DNA of 64,000 nt, from the NCBI RefSeq assembly GCF_022967985.1, contig NZ_JALJVC010000006.1:62001-126000 (forward strand). Direction: 5' to 3'. Each line of letters starts with the position of its first letter. Positions within the stretch are counted from its first letter, which is position 1. The translations under genes and the position numbers were made by a program. Source of the DNA: Acinetobacter lwoffii (GTDB lineage Bacteria > Pseudomonadota > Gammaproteobacteria > Pseudomonadales > Moraxellaceae). Under the pieces are notes generated by a model that saw only the letters and a list, made by a program, of their open reading frames with translations, was not told where the DNA came from and did not search any database. Shown in pieces: positions 45,626 to 54,726 of this stretch.

Positions 45626-45994
45626 TTATTCTACATCCCTATTTTTACAAAATACGTTTGTAGTCATTCCAGATTGAGTCAAACTTTGATCCTGCCGCTC
45701 AAGAAAACTTTTGGCAACCATAGCCATCGTGGGCGCCATATCCAGACTGCTATTTTCTTCGGACACCTTTTGAATATCCTGATAGGCTTTCAGTCGTTTG
45801 CAGAAAGCCTGGCGTTGAGTTTGAGCATCTGCCTTTTGATCATCTTCATCTAAAATATGTTTGGTTTCATTCACGATTTCAGTCTGTGCTGAAATAAACT
45901 CATCATAGGCACTTTGTGAAAGCGGCTCTGCGAAGACCAAGCTACTCAGTCCTAATAATAATCCAGCACAAATGAAAGATGATTTTTTTAGCAT
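45626..45994 (-). CDS. Small secreted protein of unknown function
   Basis: 122 residues with a signal peptide (KKSSFICAGLLLGLSSLVFAE, cleavage about residue 22). The mature part is helical and charged, with two Cys (in AFCKRL and VFCKNRD) that may form a disulfide. No family recognised. Its start directly adjoins the stop of the next-upstream gene, so they are co-transcribed. Confidence 0.65.
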   Translation of the reverse strand: MLKKSSFICAGLLLGLSSLVFAEPLSQSAYDEFISAQTEIVNETKHILDEDDQKADAQTQRQAFCKRLKAYQDIQKVSEENSSLDMAPTMAMVAKSFLERQDQSLTQSGMTTNVFCKNRDVE

Positions 45995-46357
45995 TTAAAT
46001 TTCTTCTTTCCAGACATCTTCATAATCATCGGCATCAATCATGAAACGAAAACCTGTTTCCAGAGCCAGATACGGTAAAACTTCTGGTGCGATGTCCTGT
46101 AATTCACGTACTGTCATGGTTTCAAAAGCCTCTTCACTTGAAGGCTCTCCGCCATAAATGTACCAGCTGATATTTTCAGCCGTTTCAGGCTTTTTACGGA
46201 TGCCGACAATCGGATCTTTTTTCAAGGTATGTACAGCCACGGCAACAACATCATCACCCGTGACTTCAACATAAGCCGAGCCTACTTCTTCACAAAGTAG
46301 CTTTTGCTCTGCGATCAGTTCTTGTAAAGGTGACAGGTTTTGCGTGTTTTTCGACAT
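45995..46357 (-). CDS. Small acidic cytoplasmic protein of unknown function
   Basis: 120 residues, acidic, no signal or membrane segment. The end (WYIYGGEPSSEEAFETM...VLPYLALETGFRFMIDADDYEDVW) resembles the pattern of Imm33/DUF2185-type immunity proteins, but this is only a resemblance by eye. There is no toxin gene beside it. It is followed without a gap by a small secreted protein gene. Confidence 0.6.
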   Translation of the reverse strand: MSKNTQNLSPLQELIAEQKLLCEEVGSAYVEVTGDDVVAVAVHTLKKDPIVGIRKKPETAENISWYIYGGEPSSEEAFETMTVRELQDIAPEVLPYLALETGFRFMIDADDYEDVWKEEI

Positions 46358-46486
46358 TCGGTCTTACTCATCAATTTTCATTAGCGCGCTATTTTAACTT
46401 AATTTTAATGAAGCTGATTGGGATTTCATCGAGATCTAAAAAATATCTGCCCTTAAACCGTGTTAAGCGCAGATATGGATCCCAAC

Positions 46487-47089
46487 TTATTGGAAGACTT
46501 TAAAGCGCTCTTCATCCGCCAGATAATCTTTAGCGCGCGGCTCGCCTTCTATCGAACCGAATACCAACTGTGCACGCAACTTCCAATTCGATGGAATGTC
46601 CCATTCCGCATGAACTTGCTCATCCACGATCGGATTGTAGTGCTGTAATGATGCCCCCAACCCTTCTGTATGTAATGCTGTCCACGTTGCAAATTGCGCG
46701 ATCGCAGTCGAATGCTCTGCCCAGATTGGGAAGTTATCAGCATAAGATGGGAATTGTGCCTGTAAGCCTTCTACGACTGTGTGATCTTCAAAAAATAAAA
46801 CAGTGCCTACCCCCGCCGCAAAACTTGCCATTTTTGCTGTGGTTTTTGCAGCGCTTTCTTCATCTTTGGCATAGCTTTTTAATTTATCTGCGACGAAGCC
46901 CCAGAACTTTTCATGTTCTGAATTGAATAAAATGACGGCGCGCGAAGACTGAGAATTGAAAGAAGATGGGCTTTGTTTAATTGCAGTCTGAATCAGATCA
47001 GTCAATTGTTCAGGAGATTGTTCAACATTCTTGGCAATGGCATAAATAGTACGGCGTTTAGTAATTAAATCTAAAAACTGATTCGACAT
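46487..47089 (-). CDS. Nitroreductase-family protein (Frm2/Hbn1 type)
   Basis: 200 residues, FMN-dependent nitroreductase fold. The start TKRRTIYAI, the SPSSFNSQSSRAVIL motif and HYNPIVDEQV are characteristic of the short fungal/bacterial Frm2-like group. Likely reduces nitroaromatics or quinones in the cytoplasm with NAD(P)H. Monocistronic. Confidence 0.85.
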   Translation of the reverse strand: MSNQFLDLITKRRTIYAIAKNVEQSPEQLTDLIQTAIKQSPSSFNSQSSRAVILFNSEHEKFWGFVADKLKSYAKDEESAAKTTAKMASFAAGVGTVLFFEDHTVVEGLQAQFPSYADNFPIWAEHSTAIAQFATWTALHTEGLGASLQHYNPIVDEQVHAEWDIPSNWKLRAQLVFGSIEGEPRAKDYLADEERFKVFQ

Positions 47090-47464
47090 TTTTGAAAATC
47101 CTGGGATATATCTTCGGGAAAATTTGAACCTTCAGTTATTTTTGTGAAGGATAGCTAATCAATAAAGCTTTTTACCTTATCTTAAGATAAAGCTTATATA
47201 CCTTAAAAAATAATAGACTGAATTACTAGGCTATTTAATTGATATTTTTATATATTTTTTAGCTAAAAATGATCATTTTCATCTATTTTTTGAACAATCG
47301 TTAAAACTACTGCCCTATGCAAGTGCCTGACGCTAAACAATGGTTCAACATGCGCTATTATTGATCAAAATTTTAAGAATAAAGAAGTTCAATGACCATA
47401 TTTAATATTGCTTAGGCTATTCTAAGCGATAGCGCATCATGAAATAAATCTCATCTTGCAGATA
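47090..47464. other. AT-rich spacer upstream of the nitroreductase gene
   Basis: About 370 bases without a gene. Contains the fourth TGCTTAGGCTA copy at 47409-47419, here followed by TTCTAAG. Confidence 0.5.
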
Positions 47465-47498
47465 AAAATTAATCCCCCAAAATTGGAGGATTAATTTT
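47465..47498 (-). terminator. Terminator of the 47523-48041 gene
   Basis: AAAATTAATCC (47465-47475) and GGATTAATTTT (47488-47498) are perfect 11-bp inverted repeats; on the minus strand the stem is followed by a T run. Confidence 0.75.
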
Positions 47499-47522
47499 AT
47501 AATTAAAAGCTAAAAAACCGAT

Positions 47523-48041
47523 TTAAAACTTCGCGTTCAGCACCTGAGCAGATACTTTAGTCTTCCAGAGCTCACGTAAAATCGGTAAATAGAATTTCTC
47601 ACCGAGTTCCACCAGTTCTGCATCAATCAGAGCATGCATCTCATGCATAAACAAATAATCCAGTTCAACTGTGGTTAGTTTAGTCTGCTGTTTTTGATAG
47701 TCTTTGCGTTTCTGTTGGGCTTGTTTAACCAGACGATCCGCAAATGCTTTATCTTTAAACTGGGTAATTGCTTTTAATCGCAGTTCGATAATGCCCCATC
47801 CGGTTAAAAACATCTGAAAGGTCTCAAAATCATCGCTGGTCGATTCCCAAGACATTTCTTCCAGATTTTCATTATCTGGGAGTACAGGTAAAAGAAGTTC
47901 CATCACACTCGGAAAAATCTTTTTGAAATTCAGAATAAATTTAACAGGATGCTCACCTGGATAATCCTTGAATTGCACCTTTCTTTGAACATCTGTTAAA
48001 TAAATATCAAGCATAAAACAATCATCAGTGGTTAATCTCAT
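47523..48041 (-). CDS. Conserved hypothetical cytoplasmic protein
   Basis: 172 residues, no signal or membrane helix, no family recognised. The N-terminal half is beta-rich (LDIYLTDVQRKVQFKDYPGEHPVKFILNF); the C-terminal half is helical and charged, with a KQAQQKRKDYQKQQ coiled-coil-like segment (about 106-119) and a LFMHEMHALID stretch. Stands alone with its own terminator, downstream of fumC on the same strand. Confidence 0.65.
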   Translation of the reverse strand: MRLTTDDCFMLDIYLTDVQRKVQFKDYPGEHPVKFILNFKKIFPSVMELLLPVLPDNENLEEMSWESTSDDFETFQMFLTGWGIIELRLKAITQFKDKAFADRLVKQAQQKRKDYQKQQTKLTTVELDYLFMHEMHALIDAELVELGEKFYLPILRELWKTKVSAQVLNAKF

Positions 48042-48140
48042 CTAGCACTATTGTACGCAACTCTGCCTGAGATAAAAACCACTGCTGCCTATTCCATGAT
48101 AAAACAGGCGGAAAGATTGAAAATAAAAGCGCTACAGCCC

Positions 48141-49535
48141 TTATTTAGCATTCGGTGAGACCATCTGTTCAGGACGCACTACTTCATCAAACTGTTCAGC
48201 AGTGACTAAACCCAGTTCAACAGCCACCTGTTTTAAGGTTTTTCCTTCCTTATAGGCGGTTTTAGCAACCTTGGCTGCATTCTCATAACCAATGACCGGA
48301 TTTAAGGCTGTGACCAGCATTAAAGAATCATGCAAGAAATGTTCAATTTTCTCATGATTCGGCTCAATACCGACGGCGCAATGATCATTAAAACTATTAC
48401 AGGCATCGCCTAAAAGCTGGATGGATTGCAACAGGTTATAGGCAATCACCGGCATAAACACATTCAGTTCAAAGTTACCTGACGCACCTGCCACATTAAT
48501 GGTGGTGTCATTGCCGAGAACTTGTGCAACTACCATCGTCATTGCTTCACTTTGCGTCGGATTCACCTTACCCGGCATGATGCTAGAACCCGGTTCATTT
48601 TCAGGAATACGCAATTCACCAAAACCACAACGTGGCCCACTGGCCAGCCAGCGAATATCATTGGCAATCTTATTCAGGCTAACCGCTAAAGTTTTTAATG
48701 CTCCAGACGCGAATACCGCAGCATCACGGCCTGCCAGAGCCTCAAATTTGTTTGGCGCAGTTACAAATGGCAAGCCAGTTAACTGTCCCAGGGCTTTAGC
48801 AGACTGAACGGCATAATCAGGATGAGCGTTCAGACCGGTACCAACCGCTGTACCGCCTAATGGCAATTCATAGAGTCCGACCAAAGCCTGTTCTAGACGA
48901 AGAAGTCCATGATCCAGCTGAGAAACATAACCGCTAAATTCCTGACCCAAAGTTAAAGGTGTAGCATCTTGTAGATGAGTACGGCCAATTTTTACAATAT
49001 CGGCAAAATCCTGAGATTTGGCATATAAAGTATCGCGTAAGCGTGTGACTGCCGGAATTAATAGTTCATTGATCTGCAAGCTCGCAGCCACATGAATCGC
49101 AGTCGGAAATGAATCATTGGTAGATTGTGCACGATTGACATGATCATTCGGATGAACAGGTTTTTGTGCCCCTAAATGATTACCCAATTTCTGGTTGGCA
49201 ATATTGGCAATCACCTCATTACAGTTCATATTGCTTTGTGTACCTGAACCGGTTTGCCAGACCACCAGTGGAAATTGACTGTCCCATTTCCCGCTGATAA
49301 CTTCATCTGCCGCATCCACAATATAGCGTGACAGTTCTTGGGGAATCTGATTCAGCTCGGCATTGGTCAAGGCCGCAGCTTTTTTGACGAGCCCCATAGC
49401 ACGAATCATTGGGCGTGGCAAACGCTCATTTCCAATTTTGAAATTTTGCAAGCTACGCTGAGTCTGAGCGCCCCATAAAGCCTCGCTCGGTACAGCCACT
49501 TCTCCCATCGTGTCATGTTCAATACGTGTTTGCAT
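48141..49535 (-). CDS. fumC: Fumarase class II (iron-independent)
   Basis: Hydrates fumarate to malate in the TCA cycle without an iron-sulfur cluster. About 464 residues with the superfamily signature [16 protein letters not shown] (about 317-332), [10 protein letters not shown] and [10 protein letters not shown]. The ATG at 49535 has GAGG 6 nt upstream. A Fur-box palindrome lies about 100 bp upstream, which fits induction under iron shortage when iron-sulfur fumarase fails. Confidence 0.95.
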   Translation of the reverse strand: MQTRIEHDTMGEVAVPSEALWGAQTQRSLQNFKIGNERLPRPMIRAMGLVKKAAALTNAELNQIPQELSRYIVDAADEVISGKWDSQFPLVVWQTGSGTQSNMNCNEVIANIANQKLGNHLGAQKPVHPNDHVNRAQSTNDSFPTAIHVAASLQINELLIPAVTRLRDTLYAKSQDFADIVKIGRTHLQDATPLTLGQEFSGYVSQLDHGLLRLEQALVGLYELPLGGTAVGTGLNAHPDYAVQSAKALGQLTGLPFVTAPNKFEALAGRDAAVFASGALKTLAVSLNKIANDIRWLASGPRCGFGELRIPENEPGSSIMPGKVNPTQSEAMTMVVAQVLGNDTTINVAGASGNFELNVFMPVIAYNLLQSIQLLGDACNSFNDHCAVGIEPNHEKIEHFLHDSLMLVTALNPVIGYENAAKVAKTAYKEGKTLKQVAVELGLVTAEQFDEVVRPEQMVSPNAK

Positions 49536-49636
49536 GTTCAACCTCAATTCTTCTTGCCTGTTACTAATCTTAGGAATTTCAATATGAATGATTTAATCTA
49601 TTGATTTAAAGTAATCGATCACAGCAATCATGTAAA

Positions 49637-49651
49637 TGATAATTATTATCA
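49637..49651. promoter_or_regulatory. Fur box upstream of fumC
   Basis: TGATAATTATTATCA is a perfect 7-1-7 inverted repeat, identical in half-sites to the Fur consensus. It lies between the 3' end of the GalE-like gene and fumC, in the fumC promoter region. Confidence 0.75.
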
Positions 49652-49675
49652 AATATAGTTAAATACTCTTAATTA

Positions 49676-50683
49676 CTACCCTCTGAGCATATTCTGATAA
49701 AACAACCATTCATCCTCAAGCATCTTTCTGAGTGATCGCTGAGGTTGCCAATGTAGAGTATTTCGAGCTTTTTCGATATTCGCCCCTAATTGATCCATTT
49801 CAGCCTGTGGATATGGCAAAGCATCCATGGTTTTGATTGCAGATTGAGTTACTTCAGCCAGTTGATCTAGCAAATCCTGTATGGAAATCAATTCACCGGC
49901 AATATTAAAGGCTTCACATTTTAATTCCTGCTGTTGTGATAGCCATTGCAAGGACTTGATCACGGCATCACAACAGTCTGCGACATGCAGAAAACCGCGT
50001 TCTACTGTGCCATCCGCAGTATGGGCCTGACGGCGTAATTCCAGATATTCACGTTGCTGTGCAGCGACCTGCATCGCCAAAGGCAAAATATTTTTCGGTA
50101 AAGGTGGCACCGCTTCCCCCAGCACACCGTGTTCAAAGGCGCCGGCGATATTGGACAGACGCAGGATCGCAATCCGCCATTCATTGTCAGTTTTGGCAGT
50201 ATCGCGGATAATTTCCTCAACCATTTGTTGCGATTTGATATAGGGATTCGGATAAGTGAAGTTAAAAGGCAGATCTTCGCTTAAGTCTGCACCAGATTGT
50301 CCATATACCGCCAGACTGGATAAATGTACCAGATGACGCACGCCGGTACGCTGCATGGCACGCATGAGACTCATAATACAGCTAACATTATCATTATAAT
50401 ATTCAAGTGGTTTTAATACTGATTCTTCCAGTGATTTAAAACTTGCGGTATGCACCACAGCCTGAATCGAATGCTGCTCAAAGACTTTGTTCAATGCTGG
50501 CGTATTGCGAATATCAATTTTGATAAAAGGTACATACATACCAGAAATAAATTCGAGGCGCTCCAGAGTCTGTAAGTTAGCATTGGCCAAATTATCGACC
50601 ACAATGACCTCTAGTCCTTGTGCTAACAGACTTAAAGCAATATGTGAGCCTAAAAAGCCTAATCCACCCGTCACTAAAATCAT
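49676..50683 (-). CDS. NAD-dependent sugar epimerase/dehydratase-family protein (GalE-like, catalytic Lys replaced)
   Basis: 335 residues, extended SDR fold: NAD motif VTGGLGFLGSHIA (4-16), VVDNLANAN, HLSSLAVYG and a C-terminal domain as in UDP-glucose 4-epimerase. At the active site the family YxxxK motif reads NPYIKSQQ, so the catalytic Lys is Gln (codon CAA). The Tyr and the preceding Ser are kept. It may be an epimerase with altered chemistry, a binding protein or a non-GalE enzyme. It is downstream-oriented toward fumC and divergent from tusDCBE. Confidence 0.75.
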   Translation of the reverse strand: MILVTGGLGFLGSHIALSLLAQGLEVIVVDNLANANLQTLERLEFISGMYVPFIKIDIRNTPALNKVFEQHSIQAVVHTASFKSLEESVLKPLEYYNDNVSCIMSLMRAMQRTGVRHLVHLSSLAVYGQSGADLSEDLPFNFTYPNPYIKSQQMVEEIIRDTAKTDNEWRIAILRLSNIAGAFEHGVLGEAVPPLPKNILPLAMQVAAQQREYLELRRQAHTADGTVERGFLHVADCCDAVIKSLQWLSQQQELKCEAFNIAGELISIQDLLDQLAEVTQSAIKTMDALPYPQAEMDQLGANIEKARNTLHWQPQRSLRKMLEDEWLFYQNMLRG

Positions 50684-50753
50684 TTATACTACCTACTTTC
50701 TGATGAAGCCAAGATCAATCTGTTGCTATTGATCAAGCCTGTAGTGAATTTCG

Positions 50754-51122
50754 ATGAGCACCTTAATTCTTGTTACCTCCGCACCGACTTCCATTTATGC
50801 CTGGCATGCCCTGGGTTTGGCTCAGGCCTTGCAAGATAAACAGGAAGCATTCCGTGTATTCTTCTATCAGGACGGCGTATCGGTCGCAAATGCACTGCAA
50901 TGGGTACCCGACGATCAACGTCATCTTACACATGCATGGCAAGCGCTACAGATTCGCCTCCCGGTCTGTGTAAGTGCAGCATTGGCACGTGGAATTACAG
51001 ATCTGGACAATGCTCGACGTCACAATATTCAGCAGCATAATCTGGCAGATGCCTTTGAATTGGTCGGTTTAGGTGAACTTGCCGATGCTGTTCAGTCCTC
51101 ACAACGTCTCATTCAATTCTAG
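50754..51122 (+). CDS. tusD: Sulfur relay protein TusD
   Basis: 122 residues of the DsrE fold; Cys72 in LPVCVSAALARG is the persulfide-carrying residue. Part of the TusBCD complex that passes sulfur from TusA to TusE for 2-thiolation of tRNA wobble uridine. First gene of tusDCBE. Confidence 0.9.
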   Translation: MSTLILVTSAPTSIYAWHALGLAQALQDKQEAFRVFFYQDGVSVANALQWVPDDQRHLTHAWQALQIRLPVCVSAALARGITDLDNARRHNIQQHNLADAFELVGLGELADAVQSSQRLIQF

Positions 51123-51166
51123 ATGTTTCATTTTTTAGAATGTGTTGCTTTTCCAAGGAATCTTGT

Positions 51167-51517
51167 GTGAAATCTGTACTTGTTATATTAACCCAAGCCA
51201 ATCTGACCAGTCTGCAGGTGCATGAAAGCCTATCGGCTACGATGGTCCTGGCAACTTTTGGCGCAGAAGTTAAAGTCCTGCTACAAAGTGCTGCCCTCAG
51301 TTTGCTGCATTCAGACCTGCAATTTGACCAGGTGCATCATGCATTCAAACTGGCATCAAATATGGTCGACAGTTTCGAGTTTTATGATCTCACTCCAGTT
51401 CTGATTGAGCAGAAAAACCAGAATTCTCCATTTGTGACGCAGAGCGAACAAGAAATCGAATTTATTGAGCTTAATCCTGAATTTATTCAAGGCTTTGATC
51501 ATGTGTTGTATTGGTAA
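51167..51517 (+). CDS. tusC: Sulfur relay protein TusC
   Basis: About 116 residues, DsrF-like. A GTG start at 51167 is preferred: AAGGA is 7 nt upstream and the chain then begins KSVLVILTQ, as in TusC; the ATG-like frame start at 51140 adds an unrelated Cys-rich extension. Structural subunit of TusBCD, normally without a catalytic Cys. Confidence 0.8.
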   Translation: MKSVLVILTQANLTSLQVHESLSATMVLATFGAEVKVLLQSAALSLLHSDLQFDQVHHAFKLASNMVDSFEFYDLTPVLIEQKNQNSPFVTQSEQEIEFIELNPEFIQGFDHVLYW

Positions 51518-51534
51518 GGAATAAGGATATACAA

Positions 51535-51819
51535 ATGTCAAATCATACACTTTACCTGATCCAATCCAGCTATTCAGCAACAGCGCAGACCCTAGAGCAA
51601 CTGGCTCAAACTTATACAATGGGTGATCAGGTGGTGCTGATGGGTGAAGCAGTTTTGCTGCTAGAGCATTCATTTCTGCAAAGCTTACCGAAAATTCACA
51701 TGCTGGAAAATGATGCGGAGTTATTAGTACAGCCTTTGCCTGATCAGATAAAGCTTTTGAATTATGCGGATTTTGCAGATCTTTGCCTCGAGTTCAATCG
51801 CTGCATTTCAATGAAATAA
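51535..51819 (+). CDS. tusB: Sulfur relay protein TusB
   Basis: 94 residues, DsrH-like: SNHTLYLIQSSY start, QVVLMGEAVLLL. The ATG at 51535 is supported by AAGGA-ATAAGG upstream. Its TAA overlaps the tusE ATG by one base (TAATG). Confidence 0.82.
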   Translation: MSNHTLYLIQSSYSATAQTLEQLAQTYTMGDQVVLMGEAVLLLEHSFLQSLPKIHMLENDAELLVQPLPDQIKLLNYADFADLCLEFNRCISMK

Positions 51820-52145
51820 TGAATGAGTTAGATATGAATTTAGAATTGGATCAAGATGGCCATCTGATTGACTATACCATCTGGAATGAAGACGTTGCTC
51901 AAGTGCTGGCCGATAGTCTGGAACTGAGCTTAACTCCTTGGCATTTTGAAATTCTGCAAGCGGTACGTCAGTTCTATCAACAATTTGGTCATTCACCGGC
52001 AACACGCCCACTGATTAAATTTTTAATGAAAACTGTCAGTGCCGATATCAATAATGCCATGCTTCAGGAAAAGTTTAATACTGGTCTAGTTGCCCGTCAC
52101 TTAAGCCGTTTGGCTGGTGTACCCAAGCCTGCGAACTGTTTATAA
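51819..52145 (+). CDS. tusE: Sulfur relay protein TusE (DsrC family)
   Basis: 108 residues ending in PKPANCL, with the penultimate Cys that accepts sulfur from TusD and hands it to MnmA. The YTIWNEDVAQVLADS, LTPWHFEILQAVRQFY and ATRPLIKFL segments are typical DsrC/TusE. The second DsrC Cys ten residues upstream is absent, so this is the tRNA-thiolation type, not the sulfite-reductase partner. In E. coli tusE is unlinked to tusBCD; here all four are together. Confidence 0.9.
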   Translation: MNELDMNLELDQDGHLIDYTIWNEDVAQVLADSLELSLTPWHFEILQAVRQFYQQFGHSPATRPLIKFLMKTVSADINNAMLQEKFNTGLVARHLSRLAGVPKPANCL

Positions 52146-52178
52146 AGATACTTAGCTTTTTAAAGTATGTATTTAAAG

Positions 52179-52207
52179 GCCCAAATCATATTTTGGGCTT
52201 TTTTTTA
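52179..52207 (+). terminator. Terminator of the tusDCBE operon
   Basis: GCCCAAA (52179-52185) and TTTGGGC (52192-52198) form the stem, followed by nine T. Confidence 0.85.
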
Positions 52208-52260
52208 TGAGAGCAATTTTCAGACTGAGAATAATGAAAGATACAGCTGGATCTAATTCG

Positions 52261-52743
52261 TCAAGTTCGAGTTTGTTCTAATACTCGCAACGCCCGATGC
52301 AATTCATGATCCATTTCAGGCAGAACTTTAATCAGAAACTCAATTTGTGCTTTCGCTTCGGCCTTGCTCACCAGTTGGGCCTCTACCAGTTTTTGCTGCT
52401 GACTGATCAACAAACTGACTTGTTGAGGATTTGGTCGTTGTCCCTCACTTAAAGCGTTAATGATCTGAGTAAAGTCCAGATATAACTGTTCTTGTTGTTT
52501 TGATAATTCGCTTTGCTTTGCAACCGTATCGTTCTGTTTCTTCTTCGTAGTTTGACTATTCTCAGGAGAGTTAACAGATATATAGCTTGCCGATTTTTCA
52601 ACTGGCAGGACCGGATCAGAATGGGTCTGATCAGTAAAATTCGTCCGATAGATTTCTTGTCGTACCTGATAACCAATACCCACTAAAGTCCCCAACAAGA
52701 GCAATCCGATCATTACATAGAACAGAATTGTTTTATCATTCAT
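52261..52743 (-). CDS. Single-pass membrane protein of unknown function
   Basis: 160 residues: one N-terminal transmembrane helix (about 6-27), a Ser/Thr/Gln-rich linker (about 40-75) and a helical C-terminal region (KQQEQLYLDFTQIINALSEG, LLISQQQKLVEAQLVSKAEA). No family recognised. Lies between the tus terminator and a beta-propeller gene on the same strand, 69 bp from it. Confidence 0.6.
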   Translation of the reverse strand: MNDKTILFYVMIGLLLLGTLVGIGYQVRQEIYRTNFTDQTHSDPVLPVEKSASYISVNSPENSQTTKKKQNDTVAKQSELSKQQEQLYLDFTQIINALSEGQRPNPQQVSLLISQQQKLVEAQLVSKAEAKAQIEFLIKVLPEMDHELHRALRVLEQTRT

Positions 52744-52812
52744 TTTTATGTCCTCAGCTCAACAAAGACAACCTTTATCAAAAAGCTGTCTTTTTCGCTA
52801 ATCGACGATTGA

Positions 52813-54066
52813 CTACGGCGTTGACCAGTCTGCTGGTGCATAACCAATCCGAACGCGTTGTGGATGATTTCCTACCGGTACACTCAGCACTTTATTGCCT
52901 GTGGCAAAATCAATCACTGTGACTACATCTGTTTCACTTTCTGAAATTACACAGCTACGACCATCCGGGCTTCGCGTTGCCCAATAAGGTTTACCTGCAG
53001 AAATCAGTTTTCCGGCTGTCAGTGTTTTGCGATCTACAATCGTAGCGTAGTTATCCATGGTACCGGCGACACAGAGCTTTTCACCATCAGCACTGATTGA
53101 TAGGCCATGATGACGCGAATCATTCACCCATTTTGTCCGGTCTTTCGGAATACTGTCACTGCCAAGCAGCTGTCCGATCCGGCTAATCTTGTTCTGATTC
53201 AGATCGTACTCAATCAGCCCATTAAAAAATGAAACCTGGGCATACAGTTTGGTTTCATCCTTACTAAATACCATTGGTCGTACTGAGTTGGACAAATCTT
53301 TTCGACCAAATGCATCCAGTGCAGGTCTGAAATCGATTTTTCTTAGCACCTGATGTGTATTGGCATCTGCAATAGTGATAAAACGCTTACCTTTAGTAAA
53401 GTCTTGCCACTGTGCATCCATCGACGTTTCCACATTGCCGATGGCAGAGTTCAGGATCTTGTTACCACCATCGAAGTAAATGTTTTCATGCGGTTTATCG
53501 CCAGTGCTGAAACGGCCCAACTCTTTACCGGTATGGATATCCAGTACATGCACCACATTTCCTGAAGATGCAGATACGGCGACCCGTTGCCCATCTGGTG
53601 ATACCGCCATATGGTCAGCACGGAAGCCTTCTACAGGCGTCCGCCAGTTAATCTTGCCGGTTTTGATATTAATTGATACCACATCGGCGAAACTTGGGCG
53701 TGATGCAACGACTGACTGTCCATCTGGTGTCGAGTACATATCATCCACCAGCTGGTCATTGCCTTCACCGGCTGTGGTCTGAATATAAGTGTAAGCAATC
53801 AGTTTGATTGGATTCAGGTGAATTTCTTTAATGCGCTCTTTACGGTCAGGAATCATGTTAATGACGCCAATTTTTCCAAAATCACCCGATGGACGAATCA
53901 CGGTTACCGTGCCATCCCAGTTATTTCCGACAAAGAAAACCTGCTGTGAATTGGCAGGTGCAGCTGAAGGTGCAGAAGCGGCCTGTACACTAGGCAATGC
54001 AGATAGCATCGCCAATGCAGATAGTGTCAGACAGAACCGTGGCCATTTTTTATTTTGAATTTTCAT
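52813..54066 (-). CDS. Periplasmic YncE-like seven-bladed beta-propeller protein
   Basis: 417 residues with a signal peptide (cleavage near VQAAS, about residue 30). The chain is a series of YVTN-type blades: NNWDGTVTVIRPSG, TPDGQSVVASRP, SPDGQRVAVSASSGNVVHVLDIHTGKELGRFSTGD, SADGEKLCVAGTMDNYATIVD, SPDGRSCVISESETDVVTVIDFATG. Related YncE proteins bind DNA or act with quinoprotein partners; the role here is unknown. Two short palindromes sit upstream. Confidence 0.75.
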   Translation of the reverse strand: MKIQNKKWPRFCLTLSALAMLSALPSVQAASAPSAAPANSQQVFFVGNNWDGTVTVIRPSGDFGKIGVINMIPDRKERIKEIHLNPIKLIAYTYIQTTAGEGNDQLVDDMYSTPDGQSVVASRPSFADVVSINIKTGKINWRTPVEGFRADHMAVSPDGQRVAVSASSGNVVHVLDIHTGKELGRFSTGDKPHENIYFDGGNKILNSAIGNVETSMDAQWQDFTKGKRFITIADANTHQVLRKIDFRPALDAFGRKDLSNSVRPMVFSKDETKLYAQVSFFNGLIEYDLNQNKISRIGQLLGSDSIPKDRTKWVNDSRHHGLSISADGEKLCVAGTMDNYATIVDRKTLTAGKLISAGKPYWATRSPDGRSCVISESETDVVTVIDFATGNKVLSVPVGNHPQRVRIGYAPADWSTP

Positions 54067-54139
54067 CCATTATGCTCCGCATAATAATTTATATTTTTGT
54101 TTTCATTCCTTGTTGTGTACACAGTCAGGCTGTGTTTTA

Positions 54140-54163
54140 ACGTATCTAATATACAAACGTATA
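54140..54163. promoter_or_regulatory. Candidate operator upstream of the beta-propeller gene
   Basis: ACGTAT occurs twice 17 bases apart (54140-54145, 54157-54162), and TATAC-AAAC-GTATA (54150-54163) is a perfect inverted repeat. About 80 bp before the gene start; size and symmetry suit a dimeric repressor. The regulator is unknown. Confidence 0.4.
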
Positions 54164-54258
54164 AAATGATTTACTGTTATTTCCGACCAAAAAATATGCA
54201 GCTATTTTAAATCTATTACTTCAGGTTCTATGAATTAGGTGATCACCTTACTTCGATC

Positions 54259-54726
54259 TTATGTATCCAGCACATCGACGAACTGTGCATTGAGCACTTT
54301 GGCAAGATCAGCCGGCTTTAATCCGATATCCAAACCTCTTTTACCGCCACTCACATAGATCTTATCCAACTGTTCTGCGCTGGCATCGATCACCGTTTTT
54401 AATCGTTTCTTTTGCCCAATGGGACTGATTCCGCCAACCAGATAACCGGTCAAGCGTTCTGCATGTTTAGGATCTGCCATCTGAAGTTTTTTGCATCCTA
54501 CGGCCTGCGCTACTTTTTTCAGATTGAGTTGATGATGTACCGGCAATATGGCAACAAAATACTGTTTATCATCCGTAACCAATAAAGTTTTAAAGACTTC
54601 TTCCACCGAAAGCCCTAATTTTTCAGCAGCTTCTAGCCCGAAACTTTTGGCATTGGCATCATGTTCATATTCGTGAATGCTGTATTCGATTTTATTGGCT
54701 TTTAATAGTTTGCATGCAGGTGTCAT
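54259..54726 (-). CDS. ybaK: Cys-tRNA(Pro)/Cys-tRNA(Cys) deacylase
   Basis: 155 residues, YbaK/EbsC fold. [40 protein letters not shown] and [15 protein letters not shown], with the catalytic Lys in the FKTLL segment (about residue 46) are typical. Clears mischarged Cys-tRNA(Pro) in the cytoplasm. Complete length, monocistronic. Confidence 0.92.
   Translation of the reverse strand: MTPACKLLKANKIEYSIHEYEHDANAKSFGLEAAEKLGLSVEEVFKTLLVTDDKQYFVAILPVHHQLNLKKVAQAVGCKKLQMADPKHAERLTGYLVGGISPIGQKKRLKTVIDASAEQLDKIYVSGGKRGLDIGLKPADLAKVLNAQFVDVLDT

Noticed and set aside
45995..46357. Immunity protein of a toxin system
   Set aside because: The resemblance is weak and there is no toxin or secretion gene beside it, so it is kept as unknown.
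51819..52145. DsrC of dissimilatory sulfur metabolism
   Set aside because: Only the penultimate Cys is present and no dsrAB genes are nearby; TusE fits.
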